Source of the DNA: Treponema sp. UBA1793
GTDB taxonomy: Bacteria > Spirochaetota > Spirochaetia > Treponematales > Treponemataceae
Length of the DNA stretch: 64,000 bases
Reading direction: 5' to 3'
Assembly (NCBI GenBank): GCA_002314445.1
Contig: DCFX01000097.1
Coordinates: forward strand, 1 to 64,000
Below are positions 17,462 to 27,381 of the stretch, in pieces. The first letter of the stretch is position 1, and every line of letters begins with the position of its first letter. A model generated the notes under the pieces. It saw nothing but the letters and a program-made list of their open reading frames with translations. It had not been told where the DNA came from and searched no databases. The translations under genes were made by a program, and so were the position numbers.

Positions 17462-17896
17462 ATGAACGAGTTATCACTTTTCAACAATTTCTTCGACAAT
17501 GCACTGAGCGACGTAATGCCGGAGTTTCATTTTGACCGCTCCTTCAATGTACCGAAGGTCGACGTGAAAGAAGAGAAAGGTGCGTATTCTATGCAGATGG
17601 ATTTGCCCGGACTGACCGAGAAGGATGTGAACGTTGAACTCGATCACAATGTGCTCACGGTTTCTTCACGCCATGAAGAGACGAAAGAAGAAAAGTCCGA
17701 TAAAGATACCAGGAAGGATGATGAAAAGTGGCTTATCCGCGAGCGTCGTGTCAGCGAATTCTGCCGCCGGTTCACACTCCCTGATGATGTAAACGGTGAA
17801 GACATCGCTGCATCATTTAAGAACGGTGTGCTTACGGTAACAATCCCGCGCAAGGCACTTGCTGCTCCTAAAAGGATCGCAATTGCAGCCGCGTGA
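17462..17896 (+). CDS. Hsp20/alpha-crystallin small heat-shock protein
   Basis: 144 residues after a TTTGGAGG ribosome site. The alpha-crystallin domain runs from about residue 32 (VPKVDVKEEKGAYSMQMDLPGLTEKDVNVEL) to 135, with the family signature FKNGVLTVTIPR near the end. A charged loop (EETKEEKSDKDTRKDDEKW) extends the domain centre. It forms oligomers that hold unfolding proteins for refolding. It is monocistronic, followed by a strong hairpin, and preceded by a sigma-54-type promoter. Confidence 0.96.
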   Translation: MNELSLFNNFFDNALSDVMPEFHFDRSFNVPKVDVKEEKGAYSMQMDLPGLTEKDVNVELDHNVLTVSSRHEETKEEKSDKDTRKDDEKWLIRERRVSEFCRRFTLPDDVNGEDIAASFKNGVLTVTIPRKALAAPKRIAIAAA

Positions 17897-18005
17897 TGAA
17901 CAGGTTCCGGACAGAAAACCGATACCGGTTGTCGTTGACTGCCGGCCGGTTTCAATGCGAATGGTGCTTATCAACCGCAAAGATGAATAAGCAGTAACTT
18001 TTGTG

Positions 18006-18040
18006 CAGCCGGTGTATGGCTATGGTACACCGGCTGATTT
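18006..18040. terminator. Terminator shared by convergent genes
   Basis: A perfect 11-base stem, CAGCCGGTGTA/TACACCGGCTG, with a nine-base loop followed by ATTTATTTATTG. It separates hsp20 from the convergent small membrane protein gene. Confidence 0.7.
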
Positions 18041-18042
18041 AT

Positions 18043-18480
18043 TTATTGTTGCTTCCCGCTGATTGTTATGCCCGCACTGGTACCTTTTGTCTTTATGTAA
18101 TCGTTTACAACGGCAAGGGCGTCGTCATAATCATTTGTAAGAATCTGCAGTTTGATGCTTAATCCTGAAGATGTTGCTTCCGTAAGAGGTCCGTAAAATT
18201 TATTAATATGCGTAAAGTCCGTGTACGATGGAATTCCTGCCGACTGGAGCATACCCTGGATCAGCGCACAGTCACCCTGTCCTGCGAGCTGCAGAAAGGG
18301 CTGAGCGCTTTCTCCTGTCTGTACGCGTTCAAAGAAAGCTTTGCTGAATTCGTCAACGTCCTTTGCATCGTCAGCAGCAGCTGCTTCTGTAGACGAAATA
18401 CGTTTTTTTTCATTTTTCCGCGAAACATATACCGTTACACAAATCAGGATGACTCCGCAGGTAATAATAACAGGCCACAT
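18043..18480 (-). CDS. Membrane-anchored DUF2007-like putative signal-transducing protein
   Basis: 145 residues; AAGGAGGGG before MWPVIITCGVILIC sets the start. One N-terminal membrane helix (residues about 2-20) is followed by a charged linker. The C-terminal domain (FLQLAGQGDCALIQGMLQSAGIPSY, then LQILTNDYDDALAVVNDYI) has the compact ferredoxin-like pattern of DUF2007, whose ligand is unknown. It starts 14 bases after the GH9 gene and is probably in the same transcript. Confidence 0.65.
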   Translation of the reverse strand: MWPVIITCGVILICVTVYVSRKNEKKRISSTEAAAADDAKDVDEFSKAFFERVQTGESAQPFLQLAGQGDCALIQGMLQSAGIPSYTDFTHINKFYGPLTEATSSGLSIKLQILTNDYDDALAVVNDYIKTKGTSAGITISGKQQ

Positions 18481-18494
18481 AAGCCCCTCCTTGT

Positions 18495-20666
18495 TTATCG
18501 GGCATAATATAACTTTGCAAGCGCATATACAAGCGCAGAGTTCCAATAGATTGCTACTTCATTCGTACTGAAGGATTGATAATTGTCGACATAGCAGAGC
18601 AGCGGAGGTTTTCCGGCAAGAAGGTTTTGCGCGAATGCATCTTCAAGTTTCTCGTCGGGGCCGCCGACAAGCATACCTTTCATCGGGGTGTTCATTGCTA
18701 TTGACGGGCGGTGATGCGGATGCTGAGGGCTGTGCGTACCGTAACCGGTAACGTAACATTCCGTCATGGGATTGCAGCCGAGCACGTAATTCACCTGCGC
18801 ATATGCTGCCCCGATATACTTTTTTTTGCCTGTGATGTCGTACGCAAATGCAAGCAGATGTGCATCATTGAGCACTTCCATATTGCTTCCCCAGACAGTC
18901 TCTTTTATTGCAAGACCGAAACCCGAGTTTGCAGCTTGTGCAATCAATGCGTCAGCACGTTTCAGCACCGCATTTTTTGCTTCTTTTACGAGCCAGGGGC
19001 TGAATAAATCAGGATTGTTAATTATTATTTCATCACCATATCCTTCCATCTGCGCCCAGCCGTATTCTTCTTTCCATGATTCAGCATACGGACTTTTTCT
19101 CAGTTTTTCGGCGGCGCCGGCATATTTTGCATTGCCTGTTGCTTTGCAGAGCGCTGCGGCTGCGAAATACCGTTCGTCTGTATCGCTGGTGTCCGCATAT
19201 GCACCTGTTTCGACCGTGGAAGGATTTGAGAATGCCTGAAATGAGTTCAGCTCAAGATAGTTCCATGCCCGTTCAGCTGCAGCAAGTGCCGTATTTGCAA
19301 ACTGGGGATTACTGCTGCGGTAATATACCGCGGCAAGTGCCGTTGAGGCTGCAAAATCTGCGGTAGCGGCGGTGGAAACGGGAGAAACAATCAGCTGTTC
19401 TGTTTCCAGCTGCGGCATTACAAACGGCGGAAATTTTTTACAGGTGATTTTGTGGTATACGCCGCCGTCTGCACGCTGCATTTTAAACATCCAGTCCAGC
19501 TCCCATTGTGTTTCGCCAAGAATACTGAAGTTCCTGTATGTTTCGGAGGCAGCCTGATGTGCAAACAGAAGATCAGCAACGGTTTTTGCAGCCGGCACAA
19601 CATAGCGGCCGTAATCGCCGGCATCGTGCCACCCGCCGTCTGCTTCTATATAGTCGTTTGTTCCGAAAATGCGTGCCTCTCCGAGATGACAGGCAGGGTG
19701 CCCGAATAGTGAACCGGTGACTTCCGTACCACAGCGTGAAAGCGTAAAATATGAAAGTGCATCGGTGAGAAGCGGGGTGTAGACAGAATCGCTGATGACG
19801 AACGGGAAGCTTTCATCGCTGCCGACTTTCACCGTGTACGTCCCCGGTTCCGTAATGCTCGAAAAATCAGCAGGCGCCGTATATTCAAATGCCATTTCGT
19901 CGCGTACCGGCTTTCCGAGCTTTCCCGAAAGGACTTCCGTCCCGTTTTTATCAAGTACGCTGAACAGCTGTCCGTCTTTTTGTACTTTAACGAATGCGGT
20001 TTTTCTGTCATTTGTCCGGTACCCTGTCTGATTTATCCGTACGATGTCAGCACCGCCGTTGCTTTCTTCTTTTGCAGAAATGGCATTGTTGAGCACGAGA
20101 GAGACATCCTGTATTGTTATTTCAACAGGCATTTTTATTTTGTCCCGGTCGGGAAAGGCGCCCATGTTGAAGGCAAGCCGCGGAGCAGGATCTGAAGCTT
20201 CCTTCATTTCAAAATCGAGAGAATATGTCCGGGCTTCCGGTGTAAATGTGTATGTGTCGATAGCATATGCATGATAATCTCCACCGTTGTATTGAATACG
20301 TACTTCGCAGCCTTTAGGAGATGAAGCGTTTGCCGTAAATTTGAATGTGTATCTTCCGCCCTGATACAACCGGAAACCGTCATAATAGAACTGGACACCG
20401 TAGTTGACATTACCTGTGGAAGAAAGCGTGATTGCAGCCTTTTTTGATCCGTACTGCACTGAGGCGTTTCCTCCTGCAAGATAAAAATTCCAGTTTGTCC
20501 CCCGTCGGCTGAAATCGCCGTTTTCAAGCTGATTCACACCTGTTTTCATCCAGATTTTCTGACCCGTATCAGTCTGCGGAAACGATTTGAAACTGGTTCC
20601 GCATGATATAAACGGAGTCATAATCAATAGAAAAAAAGGTAAAATAAAGGTGAGATATTTTTTCAT
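18495..20666 (-). CDS. GH9 endoglucanase lipoprotein with N-terminal CBM and Ig-like domain
   Basis: 723 residues. The signal ends FISCG, predicting a lipidated Cys22 and surface anchoring. Residues about 45-190 look like a CBM4/9-type carbohydrate-binding module (VNQLENGDFSRRGTNWNFY, YDGFRLYQGGRYTFKFTA). About 205-295 form the CelD-type Ig-like domain, and the rest is the alpha/alpha barrel. Catalytic residues are visible: D348 and D351 in WHDAGDYG and E703 in NEVAIYWNSAL. It should cleave cellulose or other beta-1,4-glucans outside the cell and supply the GH3 and GH1 enzymes. Confidence 0.93.
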   Translation of the reverse strand: MKKYLTFILPFFLLIMTPFISCGTSFKSFPQTDTGQKIWMKTGVNQLENGDFSRRGTNWNFYLAGGNASVQYGSKKAAITLSSTGNVNYGVQFYYDGFRLYQGGRYTFKFTANASSPKGCEVRIQYNGGDYHAYAIDTYTFTPEARTYSLDFEMKEASDPAPRLAFNMGAFPDRDKIKMPVEITIQDVSLVLNNAISAKEESNGGADIVRINQTGYRTNDRKTAFVKVQKDGQLFSVLDKNGTEVLSGKLGKPVRDEMAFEYTAPADFSSITEPGTYTVKVGSDESFPFVISDSVYTPLLTDALSYFTLSRCGTEVTGSLFGHPACHLGEARIFGTNDYIEADGGWHDAGDYGRYVVPAAKTVADLLFAHQAASETYRNFSILGETQWELDWMFKMQRADGGVYHKITCKKFPPFVMPQLETEQLIVSPVSTAATADFAASTALAAVYYRSSNPQFANTALAAAERAWNYLELNSFQAFSNPSTVETGAYADTSDTDERYFAAAALCKATGNAKYAGAAEKLRKSPYAESWKEEYGWAQMEGYGDEIIINNPDLFSPWLVKEAKNAVLKRADALIAQAANSGFGLAIKETVWGSNMEVLNDAHLLAFAYDITGKKKYIGAAYAQVNYVLGCNPMTECYVTGYGTHSPQHPHHRPSIAMNTPMKGMLVGGPDEKLEDAFAQNLLAGKPPLLCYVDNYQSFSTNEVAIYWNSALVYALAKLYYAR

Positions 20667-20746
20667 ACTATGTCCTTATAAGATAATTATAACATAGTTT
20701 ACAGGTAAAACTGTACATAATGGAAAGAAAAAGCTAGAATAGCCTG

Positions 20747-20956
20747 ATGGATAAAGAAACTGAAAAACATATAATTGAAATCGAAAAAAAACTTGCATAT
20801 CTTGAGGATTTTGTTAATCAGCTTCAGGACGTTTGTGTCGGACAGGCAAAGCAGATAGATGTTCTTAAACAGGAAAATAAACTGATTTCGGGAAAACTGC
20901 AGGACTTGTCGGACAGCCTTGAAGAAATTCCTGACAGAAAACCTCCCCATTATTAA
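20747..20956 (+). CDS. slyX: SlyX-family coiled-coil protein
   Basis: 69 residues, almost entirely heptad-patterned coiled coil (KLAYLEDFVNQLQDV, KQIDVLKQENKLISGKL), ending in the family signature KPPHY. The cellular role of SlyX is not established. It starts 19 bases before the pseudouridine synthase gene ribosome region and probably shares its transcript. Confidence 0.85.
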   Translation: MDKETEKHIIEIEKKLAYLEDFVNQLQDVCVGQAKQIDVLKQENKLISGKLQDLSDSLEEIPDRKPPHY

Positions 20957-20974
20957 TATTTCAGCAGGGATACT

Positions 20975-21979
20975 ATGGAAAAAGCAAGTACACTTTATAA
21001 ACGTGAACACAAAGCGGATTTCGGCCGCGAAAAAATTGATATTCTTTATGAAGATGAATTCATAATTGTCGTCAATAAACCTTCAGGAATGCTTTCTGTG
21101 CCGTATCCGGGCAGCCGCGCGCGGACAGCAGTCGGTGTTCTTGAGCAGCTTATGCGAAAGAACGGCACATATGCTGCACATCACAGACCTTTTGTGGTGC
21201 ACCGGCTTGACCGCGATACATCTGGCGTTATGATGTTTGCGCTGTCTGAACACATGCAGCAGAAAATAATGGGAACCTGGCAGACAATGGTAACGGAACG
21301 ACTGTACCGTGCAGTGGCAGAGAATACCTGCGAGACGGAGCTGCCGGATTACGGCATTATTGATGCACCTCTTGCGTATAATGCATATAACGTAGGTTTT
21401 GTTCCGAAGACAGGAGACAAGCCGGCGGGGAAGGCGCATTCAGGGAAAAAATCGGGCAGTGAAAAATCAATTTACGAACGGCATCTTGATTTTGCAGGCG
21501 GACAAGCAAAGTTTAAAACCATAGCAGCCCGGACCCATTTCAGGGTAATTGAACGGGGTGCAACGCATACGATGTTTGAATTAAGCCTTGATACCGGCAA
21601 AAAAAATCAGATTCGCGCGCATCTTGCATCAAAAGGGTATACGCTGGCTGGTGATGAAAATTACCATGCGAAGACGGATCCGTTCGGACGCCTTGCGCTT
21701 CATGCCCGTACACTTAAGTTTACTCATCCTGCGACAGGCAGTCATATGAAGTTTGAAGTTCCTGAGCCGGCGGAATGGCTTGCATATGTACACCGCGGAG
21801 ATCCGCATCCTGTCCTTCCTGTATGGCAGAAAGAATATGCGGCAGGGCAATACACGGAAATGAAAACGCATAATGACAAGCAGAAAGATATATATAAAAA
21901 GACAAAGACATATGTGAGCGGAAAAAAACTTGCACATATGAATTTTATGGAGCGGGGAAAAACCCTGCGGGGGAAATAA
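20975..21979 (+). CDS. RluA-family RNA pseudouridine synthase
   Basis: 334 residues. The catalytic motif HRLDRDTSGVMMFA holds the nucleophilic Asp, preceded by VVNKPSGMLSVP and followed by MVTERLYRAV and GKKNQIRAHLASKGY, all standard RluA-family motifs. No N-terminal S4 domain is present. The C-terminal 50 residues are basic (KQKDIYKKTKTYVSGKKL), probably an RNA-contact extension. It isomerises uridines in rRNA or tRNA; the target site cannot be told. Confidence 0.93.
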   Translation: MEKASTLYKREHKADFGREKIDILYEDEFIIVVNKPSGMLSVPYPGSRARTAVGVLEQLMRKNGTYAAHHRPFVVHRLDRDTSGVMMFALSEHMQQKIMGTWQTMVTERLYRAVAENTCETELPDYGIIDAPLAYNAYNVGFVPKTGDKPAGKAHSGKKSGSEKSIYERHLDFAGGQAKFKTIAARTHFRVIERGATHTMFELSLDTGKKNQIRAHLASKGYTLAGDENYHAKTDPFGRLALHARTLKFTHPATGSHMKFEVPEPAEWLAYVHRGDPHPVLPVWQKEYAAGQYTEMKTHNDKQKDIYKKTKTYVSGKKLAHMNFMERGKTLRGK

Positions 21980-22010
21980 TAATAATAATCACTGGTATGG
22001 AGAAAGTTTT

Positions 22011-25000
22011 ATGAAAAAGCGATTGCTTGCTGCAATGGTTTATGGTTTCTTTGCAGCCGTGTCCATTTTTGCAGCCGACGGTGTAATGTCCGGAGAGAAG
22101 GATATTAAAGTCGTACAGACAAAGTGGTTCGATATCATCTATCCGAAGGATTCGGAAGAAAGTGCTGCGCTGCTTGCGGATAATGCTGATACAATTTACG
22201 GAGAAGTTTGTTCATCTCTCGGTACTGAACAGTGGGCAAGATTTCCTGTCGTCATTTCTCCATCCCGGGACGAATATAATGCGTTTTTTACGGCAGCGTA
22301 TTACAACCATATTGTATTATACGATACATTGGAATCGGAAAGTCTGGCTGTTTCTTCCGATTCGCTGCTGTCGACATTCCGGCATGAGCTGACTCATGCG
22401 GTTACATATAATATGAAGAATAAATTCTGGAGGACTGTCGATGCAATTTTCGGCGACGCAGTAAATCCCGGATGGTTGTTCTTGACGAGTTCACATGCAG
22501 AGGGTGCAGCTGTTTCTTCCGAAAGTATGAGCGGTGAGGGACGGCTGAATGATTCTTACAGCGCGCAGATGGTACGGCAGGCAAAACTCGAGGGAATGTT
22601 TCCGGGATATGCCGACATATATGGTGCGCACGACAGATATCCAGGTAATCAGAATTATTATTTTGGAGGCGCATTTGATTCGTGGCTTCAGAAGACGTAC
22701 GGCATGGAAAAATATGCGCAGTTCTGGTATAAGTGCGTAAACTTCCAGACGATTCATCAGTCTCTTGCATTTAAATCGGTCTATGATATTTCCGTAAAAG
22801 ATGCGTGGAAACTATTTGAAGAATCGGTTGAAGTCCCCGATATTCCCGCAGATCCGCTGGTTAACGACGGGTATGCCGATTACTTTTCCGGGACGAATGT
22901 CAGGTCTCAGGAAAACAAACGGGAATCGCGGTACACATCGCTTTCTGCCGGAGAAACCGGATTTGCATACTGTGATAAATATGGTAATAGTTTCTGGTTT
23001 TCAGAATGGAAGGACTCTATCCGTCAGTATAAAAAACCCCGGAAATTATTTACCGTTTCAAATGCAACAAGGGTTCAGCTTTCTGCAGACGGAAAGTATG
23101 CGGCGGTAAGTCTGACAAGTGCAGGCCATGCCGTATTAAAGAACGAAGTACGGATATACGGGTTGAGGAGCCGCAGCTGGTATTATATGAAAGAAACGGG
23201 ACTCCGCGATGCGGCTGTCATTACACACAGCGGCAGGCAGTATCTTGCAGCGGTTAAAACGAAGTCCCGGAATGCGGCACTCTATATTTATGCACTTGAA
23301 GAAAATAATGCAGGGACACGGATTTGCAGCGCTGAACTCGTGAAACAGATTCCGTTCCCTGCCGGCACCGTTCCGTTTTCGCCCGCCGACAGTGGCGATG
23401 GTTCCGTGGTATATGTGTATAAAAATGGTATGAACTGGTCAATCCGTTTTTATTCAATCGCCGACGGTACAACGGCAGAATATAAGGCTCCGGTCGGACG
23501 TATGGTAATCAGGAACGTTTCGTCTGCCGGCAGTTATAACGGTGAAAAGAGGTATACGTTCTCATGGACGAAACCCGGTTCAATGCCGCGGTTCGGTGAA
23601 CTGCTTACCGGTTCCGGCCCGGACGCATCTATGAAACTTCAATCAAACGACGTATCCGGCGGTGTGTACAACCCTGTCATGCTCAAAACAGGATTAGTTG
23701 TATATTCCGGAGAATTTTTCTGCGACTGGCGGCTTATTACAGTCGACCCTGAAAAAATTGCGGAAGATACATTTATCGTGCAGAATGAAGCGGAAAAACT
23801 TGTTCCGATGGTGAATATGATTAACAAAAATACGAGTGACTCGGGAGCGGCGGACAGTGTACAGACAGGCTTTCCGCAGCTTGAAAATGCAAAAAAATAT
23901 AATCCGTTTAATTATTATAAACGAGGTCTGCTTCTGCCATTCAGCGATAACTCGACATATGTCTATAAAGACGGGGAATTTTCTTCATTGTCACTTCCTT
24001 TCGGCGTTACGTATGCGACGTCAAACCCGTGGTCGTCAGGCATTGCTGAGCTGTCCGCAGGCTATAATCCGTTAACAAACAGCGGGGCGTTAAAAACATA
24101 TTTCAAGAGCGGAACTGACACATCCCTGTTTTCTTATGAGCTGTACAATCAGGTTGAATTTGACCGGTACGGATATAAACAAACGATGAACGTCCTCCAG
24201 TTTTCGTCGGAGATACCTGTCGGAAACGTTTCCTATATTACATTTGAAAATGAAACTGATGTTTTTGAAGGGCGCCAGAGCCTGACCGGAATTACGAATG
24301 ACATGCTCAGCGACGCACTGAAGAGCGGCCGCATATATAATCCGCTGTCTGCTTTCGGCTGGCTTGAAAGCAGTGACATGACCGCCTTATTCGTCGGAGA
24401 GAATCATTTTTCTGCCGGATATACAAATATTCACAGGACAGGACCTGGAACGTACGAGCAGGGCGGATTCTCCGTCTCCGCGGCATATCTTGCATCATAT
24501 GATTCCGAGTCAGGCGCTGATCCGTCGTGGAGCAACTTCTATCAGAATCTTTCACCGGAAATTATTATCAAGTCGCCATGCCTTCTGCCGTATATATGCA
24601 GTTACGGATATACGTATAATTTTCCGTTCAAAATTGAGTCAGCACTTTTTCCTTCAGAGTCTACGTTCCTGAATAATACGGAGACTGTTGTGCTGTTTGC
24701 AGGAGAAGTTCAGAAAGCTGTTCCGTTTTTTACGCTGCTGTACATAAGCAGATACAGGCTCTCTGCAGAATATACGGGCGCATTTAAATATGCAGGCAAA
24801 TCGTGGGATTTCCTCAATACACCCGAACTTGTAAATCAGCTGTTTGCCGGAGATATGGATTACTCTGATTCTGTCGGACTGCAGGCGGTATTAACGATGA
24901 TTCCGAACTTTGGCGTTTTTGCAAGCTATACAGCTTCTTTTAATCTCAGCGCGGAGCTGAAATATCGTATTCGCCGGACAGACATTCAGACACCGTTTTA

Positions 25001-25031
25001 CTTTGAGGTTGGTTTTGTCGCATCGTATTAA
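22011..25031 (+). CDS. Exported HExxH metallopeptidase-like protein with probable propeller and outer-membrane barrel
   Basis: 1006 residues with a cleavable signal (MKKRLLAAMVYGFFAAVSIFAA). Residues about 30-280 resemble peptidase-MA-type gluzincins: HELTH at 125-129 inside LLSTFRHELTHAVTYNM, then HAEGAAVSSES as a candidate third ligand. Residues about 300-600 are beta-rich with repeated short strands, like a TolB/WD-type propeller. From about 640 to the end, strands alternate in polarity and the chain ends FYFEVGFVASY, an aromatic C-terminus typical of outer-membrane barrels. Function is unknown; a surface protease or barrel-anchored receptor is inferred. Confidence 0.65.
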   Translation: MKKRLLAAMVYGFFAAVSIFAADGVMSGEKDIKVVQTKWFDIIYPKDSEESAALLADNADTIYGEVCSSLGTEQWARFPVVISPSRDEYNAFFTAAYYNHIVLYDTLESESLAVSSDSLLSTFRHELTHAVTYNMKNKFWRTVDAIFGDAVNPGWLFLTSSHAEGAAVSSESMSGEGRLNDSYSAQMVRQAKLEGMFPGYADIYGAHDRYPGNQNYYFGGAFDSWLQKTYGMEKYAQFWYKCVNFQTIHQSLAFKSVYDISVKDAWKLFEESVEVPDIPADPLVNDGYADYFSGTNVRSQENKRESRYTSLSAGETGFAYCDKYGNSFWFSEWKDSIRQYKKPRKLFTVSNATRVQLSADGKYAAVSLTSAGHAVLKNEVRIYGLRSRSWYYMKETGLRDAAVITHSGRQYLAAVKTKSRNAALYIYALEENNAGTRICSAELVKQIPFPAGTVPFSPADSGDGSVVYVYKNGMNWSIRFYSIADGTTAEYKAPVGRMVIRNVSSAGSYNGEKRYTFSWTKPGSMPRFGELLTGSGPDASMKLQSNDVSGGVYNPVMLKTGLVVYSGEFFCDWRLITVDPEKIAEDTFIVQNEAEKLVPMVNMINKNTSDSGAADSVQTGFPQLENAKKYNPFNYYKRGLLLPFSDNSTYVYKDGEFSSLSLPFGVTYATSNPWSSGIAELSAGYNPLTNSGALKTYFKSGTDTSLFSYELYNQVEFDRYGYKQTMNVLQFSSEIPVGNVSYITFENETDVFEGRQSLTGITNDMLSDALKSGRIYNPLSAFGWLESSDMTALFVGENHFSAGYTNIHRTGPGTYEQGGFSVSAAYLASYDSESGADPSWSNFYQNLSPEIIIKSPCLLPYICSYGYTYNFPFKIESALFPSESTFLNNTETVVLFAGEVQKAVPFFTLLYISRYRLSAEYTGAFKYAGKSWDFLNTPELVNQLFAGDMDYSDSVGLQAVLTMIPNFGVFASYTASFNLSAELKYRIRRTDIQTPFYFEVGFVASY

Positions 25032-25053
25032 ACAAGAATATACTTATTAAGTG

Positions 25054-25089
25054 AAAAGGCCGGCTTATACAGTAACGCCGGTCTTTTTG
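25054..25089. terminator. Bidirectional terminator
   Basis: AAAGGCCGGC/GCCGGTCTTT stem followed by TTTTTG on the forward strand, with a short A tract upstream serving the reverse strand. It lies between the convergent large exported protein and the M18 aminopeptidase gene. Confidence 0.75.
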
Positions 25090-25097
25090 TTTTTACT

Positions 25098-26462
25098 TTA
25101 TTTTGTCAGCGTGATAAAAGCTTTATAGCTGTTATATGCCTGACATATATCTTCGCTGCTTGTAATTTCCCAGGGTGCGTGCATGCTCAATACCGAAACG
25201 CCTGCATCAAGTACGTTCATACCGTATTTTGCAGCAAGATACGCGATAGTGCCGCCTCCGCCCTGATCGACTTTGCCAAGTTCGGCCATCTGGAAGGGGA
25301 CATTGTTTTCTTTCATGATGTTCCGCACTTTTGCAATGAACTCGGGATTTGCGTCGCTTGCGGAAGTCTTTCCCCTGCTTCCTGTGTACTTGTTGAATAC
25401 GATTCCGCCGCCAAGGAACGATGCATTGTCCTTGTCGTACAGTCCGCTGTTCATGGGGTCGTATGCGGCGTTTACATCGCTTGAAAGCATTGAGCTGTTC
25501 GCAAGGCAGCGCCGCAGTGTCAGTTCGTTGTAACCGCCGGGCATGCGGGAAATAACTTCTGCTGTGGCATTTTCAAAGAAATGAGAACCCATACCGGTGG
25601 CACCGACGCTGCCGATCTCTTCCTTGTCGACGCAGAGGCAGCAGTTTGTGCGGGAGGCTGCTTTGCCCGTTAACAATGCCTGTACTGAAGTAAAGGCACA
25701 CGAGCGGTCATCCTGCCCATAGGCAAGAATAAGCGAGCGGTCCAGACCGCAGTCCCTGGCGTTTCCGGCAGGAACAACTTCAAGTTCAGCAGAACCGAAA
25801 TCGTCTTCTTCAATGCCGTATTTTTCTTTTAACAAATTCAGGATTGCTTTTTTTGCTTTATCCTTTTCTTTCGTTTCCTTTGAATCTTTGGTATCTTTTG
25901 CCGTATCGTTTTTTGAAGGAATTTCCGAACCGAATACTATATCAAGATTTTCTCCGGGAATAAAATCGGAAGCTTTATCTTTCATCTGGTCTTGTGCAAG
26001 GTGCGGAAGAATATCCGATATACAGAATACAGGATCACTTTCATCTTCCCCGATTTTTATATTTACCGTTGAACCGTCCGTTTTACAGACAACGCCGTGA
26101 ATGGCCAGCGGCAGCGTAACCCACTGGTATTTTTTTATGCCGCCGTAATAATGCGTATTAAGATACACGACGAAATCTTTTTCATACAGCGGGTTCTGCT
26201 TTACATCAAGCCGCGGTGAATCAATATGCGCGCCGAGTATATTCATGCCGTCTTCAATATTTCCGCTGCCTATTTCAAACAGAGCAATCGTTTTATTCAT
26301 TTTTTGTATGTATACTTTGTCGCCCTGTGCAAGTGTTTCATATGCGTTGATGTCTTTGTATCCCTGCTGCTCTGCAAATTTAATAATCTGCTGTACACAT
26401 TCGCGTTCCGTTTTTCCGTTGTTCAGAAAATTTTTGTAATCGGAAATAAGTGTTTCATTCAT
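25098..26462 (-). CDS. M18-family aminopeptidase (aspartyl aminopeptidase-like)
   Basis: 454 residues, start after GAGG. Zinc ligands are seen in ILGAHIDSPRLDVK (His and Asp), CVDKEEIGSVGATG (the catalytic Glu pair) and a terminal SMHAPWEITSSEDI. A variable lysine- and aspartate-rich insert near residues 185-205 (DTKDSKETKEKDKAKK) is common in bacterial M18 proteins. It is a cytoplasmic, probably multimeric enzyme that removes N-terminal residues from peptides. Confidence 0.94.
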   Translation of the reverse strand: MNETLISDYKNFLNNGKTERECVQQIIKFAEQQGYKDINAYETLAQGDKVYIQKMNKTIALFEIGSGNIEDGMNILGAHIDSPRLDVKQNPLYEKDFVVYLNTHYYGGIKKYQWVTLPLAIHGVVCKTDGSTVNIKIGEDESDPVFCISDILPHLAQDQMKDKASDFIPGENLDIVFGSEIPSKNDTAKDTKDSKETKEKDKAKKAILNLLKEKYGIEEDDFGSAELEVVPAGNARDCGLDRSLILAYGQDDRSCAFTSVQALLTGKAASRTNCCLCVDKEEIGSVGATGMGSHFFENATAEVISRMPGGYNELTLRRCLANSSMLSSDVNAAYDPMNSGLYDKDNASFLGGGIVFNKYTGSRGKTSASDANPEFIAKVRNIMKENNVPFQMAELGKVDQGGGGTIAYLAAKYGMNVLDAGVSVLSMHAPWEITSSEDICQAYNSYKAFITLTK

Positions 26463-26610
26463 AAAAAGTGCCTCGATATAAACAATATAGCTGTTGGTAA
26501 CAAATATACTGAAAAAACGAAGATTATGACAGAGATAGAGTAATTTCCGGATGATGTACCTGTATAGTTTGCTAAATTTCCGATTCGTTGCTATTATATA
26601 GCGGAGGTTC

Positions 26611-27372
26611 GTGTATAAATTGTATTACCGCGTTGTTGATGAATTAGTGGAAACCGCAGGAAAAGAACTTGACAGTAGAAATTCTGCAAAAAGTTCCGCA
26701 AGAAAAAAGCGGGCGAAAGAACTGTATGAGTTGTTCGATTGCATCGGGACTTTTTCCGCAAAAGAAGATATAAAACTCGACGTTGCAATGAATATTGCGA
26801 CATTTCCTGAAATTTACATTCCGCAGCTGAAAAATGCGCTTGGTTCAGGCAGGGAGGAAGTGTCATTCGGCGACATCGGCTGTTTTATGATAGACAGGAA
26901 CATAAAGATAAAGGCACTTATTGATTACATGAAGACATATCAGAGATTGTGCGGCGAAGCAAAGACGTGGATTACGGAAAAAGATGCCGACCGCGAATGT
27001 ATTTGGGAATACGTGTGGGAAAAGGAGCGGCAGCGGTTGAATGCCGCACTTCCTGCGCGCGGAAAATCTGTTTTTTTGTTTGATGACGAATTTGAAGCCG
27101 ACCAGTTCCGTGAAGATTATTACGGTGATTTCGGAATGGTAATGCAGGTTGAGGTAAAAGAACAGCGGGCGTTCGGAAAATACGATATGTCTTGGTTTAC
27201 CGGCGTTCCTTCAGGTATTTCATATAATGAAGCGGTTATGTACGCGCGGAATTACTGGAACGGCAGGGAAAATGATGAACCTGTATGGGAATATCTGTTG
27301 GACGGGATATATGTACTTACTCCTGTTGAGGACGATGTGCCGGAGCTGCCCGATATAGTGTATAAGGAATAA
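26611..27372 (+). CDS. Uncharacterised protein upstream of the LytTR system
   Basis: 253 residues starting at GTG after GCGGAGG. The N-terminal half is helical and charged (AKSSARKKRAKELYELFDCIG); the C-terminal half has aromatic motifs (FEADQFREDYYGDFGMVMQVEV, YNEAVMYARNYWNGREND). No signal or membrane segment is seen. It is not recognised; a weak resemblance to small DUF2441-like proteins cannot be confirmed. It ends nine bases before the response regulator and is probably in the same operon. Confidence 0.7.
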   Translation: MYKLYYRVVDELVETAGKELDSRNSAKSSARKKRAKELYELFDCIGTFSAKEDIKLDVAMNIATFPEIYIPQLKNALGSGREEVSFGDIGCFMIDRNIKIKALIDYMKTYQRLCGEAKTWITEKDADRECIWEYVWEKERQRLNAALPARGKSVFLFDDEFEADQFREDYYGDFGMVMQVEVKEQRAFGKYDMSWFTGVPSGISYNEAVMYARNYWNGRENDEPVWEYLLDGIYVLTPVEDDVPELPDIVYKE

Positions 27373-27381
27373 ATTGGTAGT

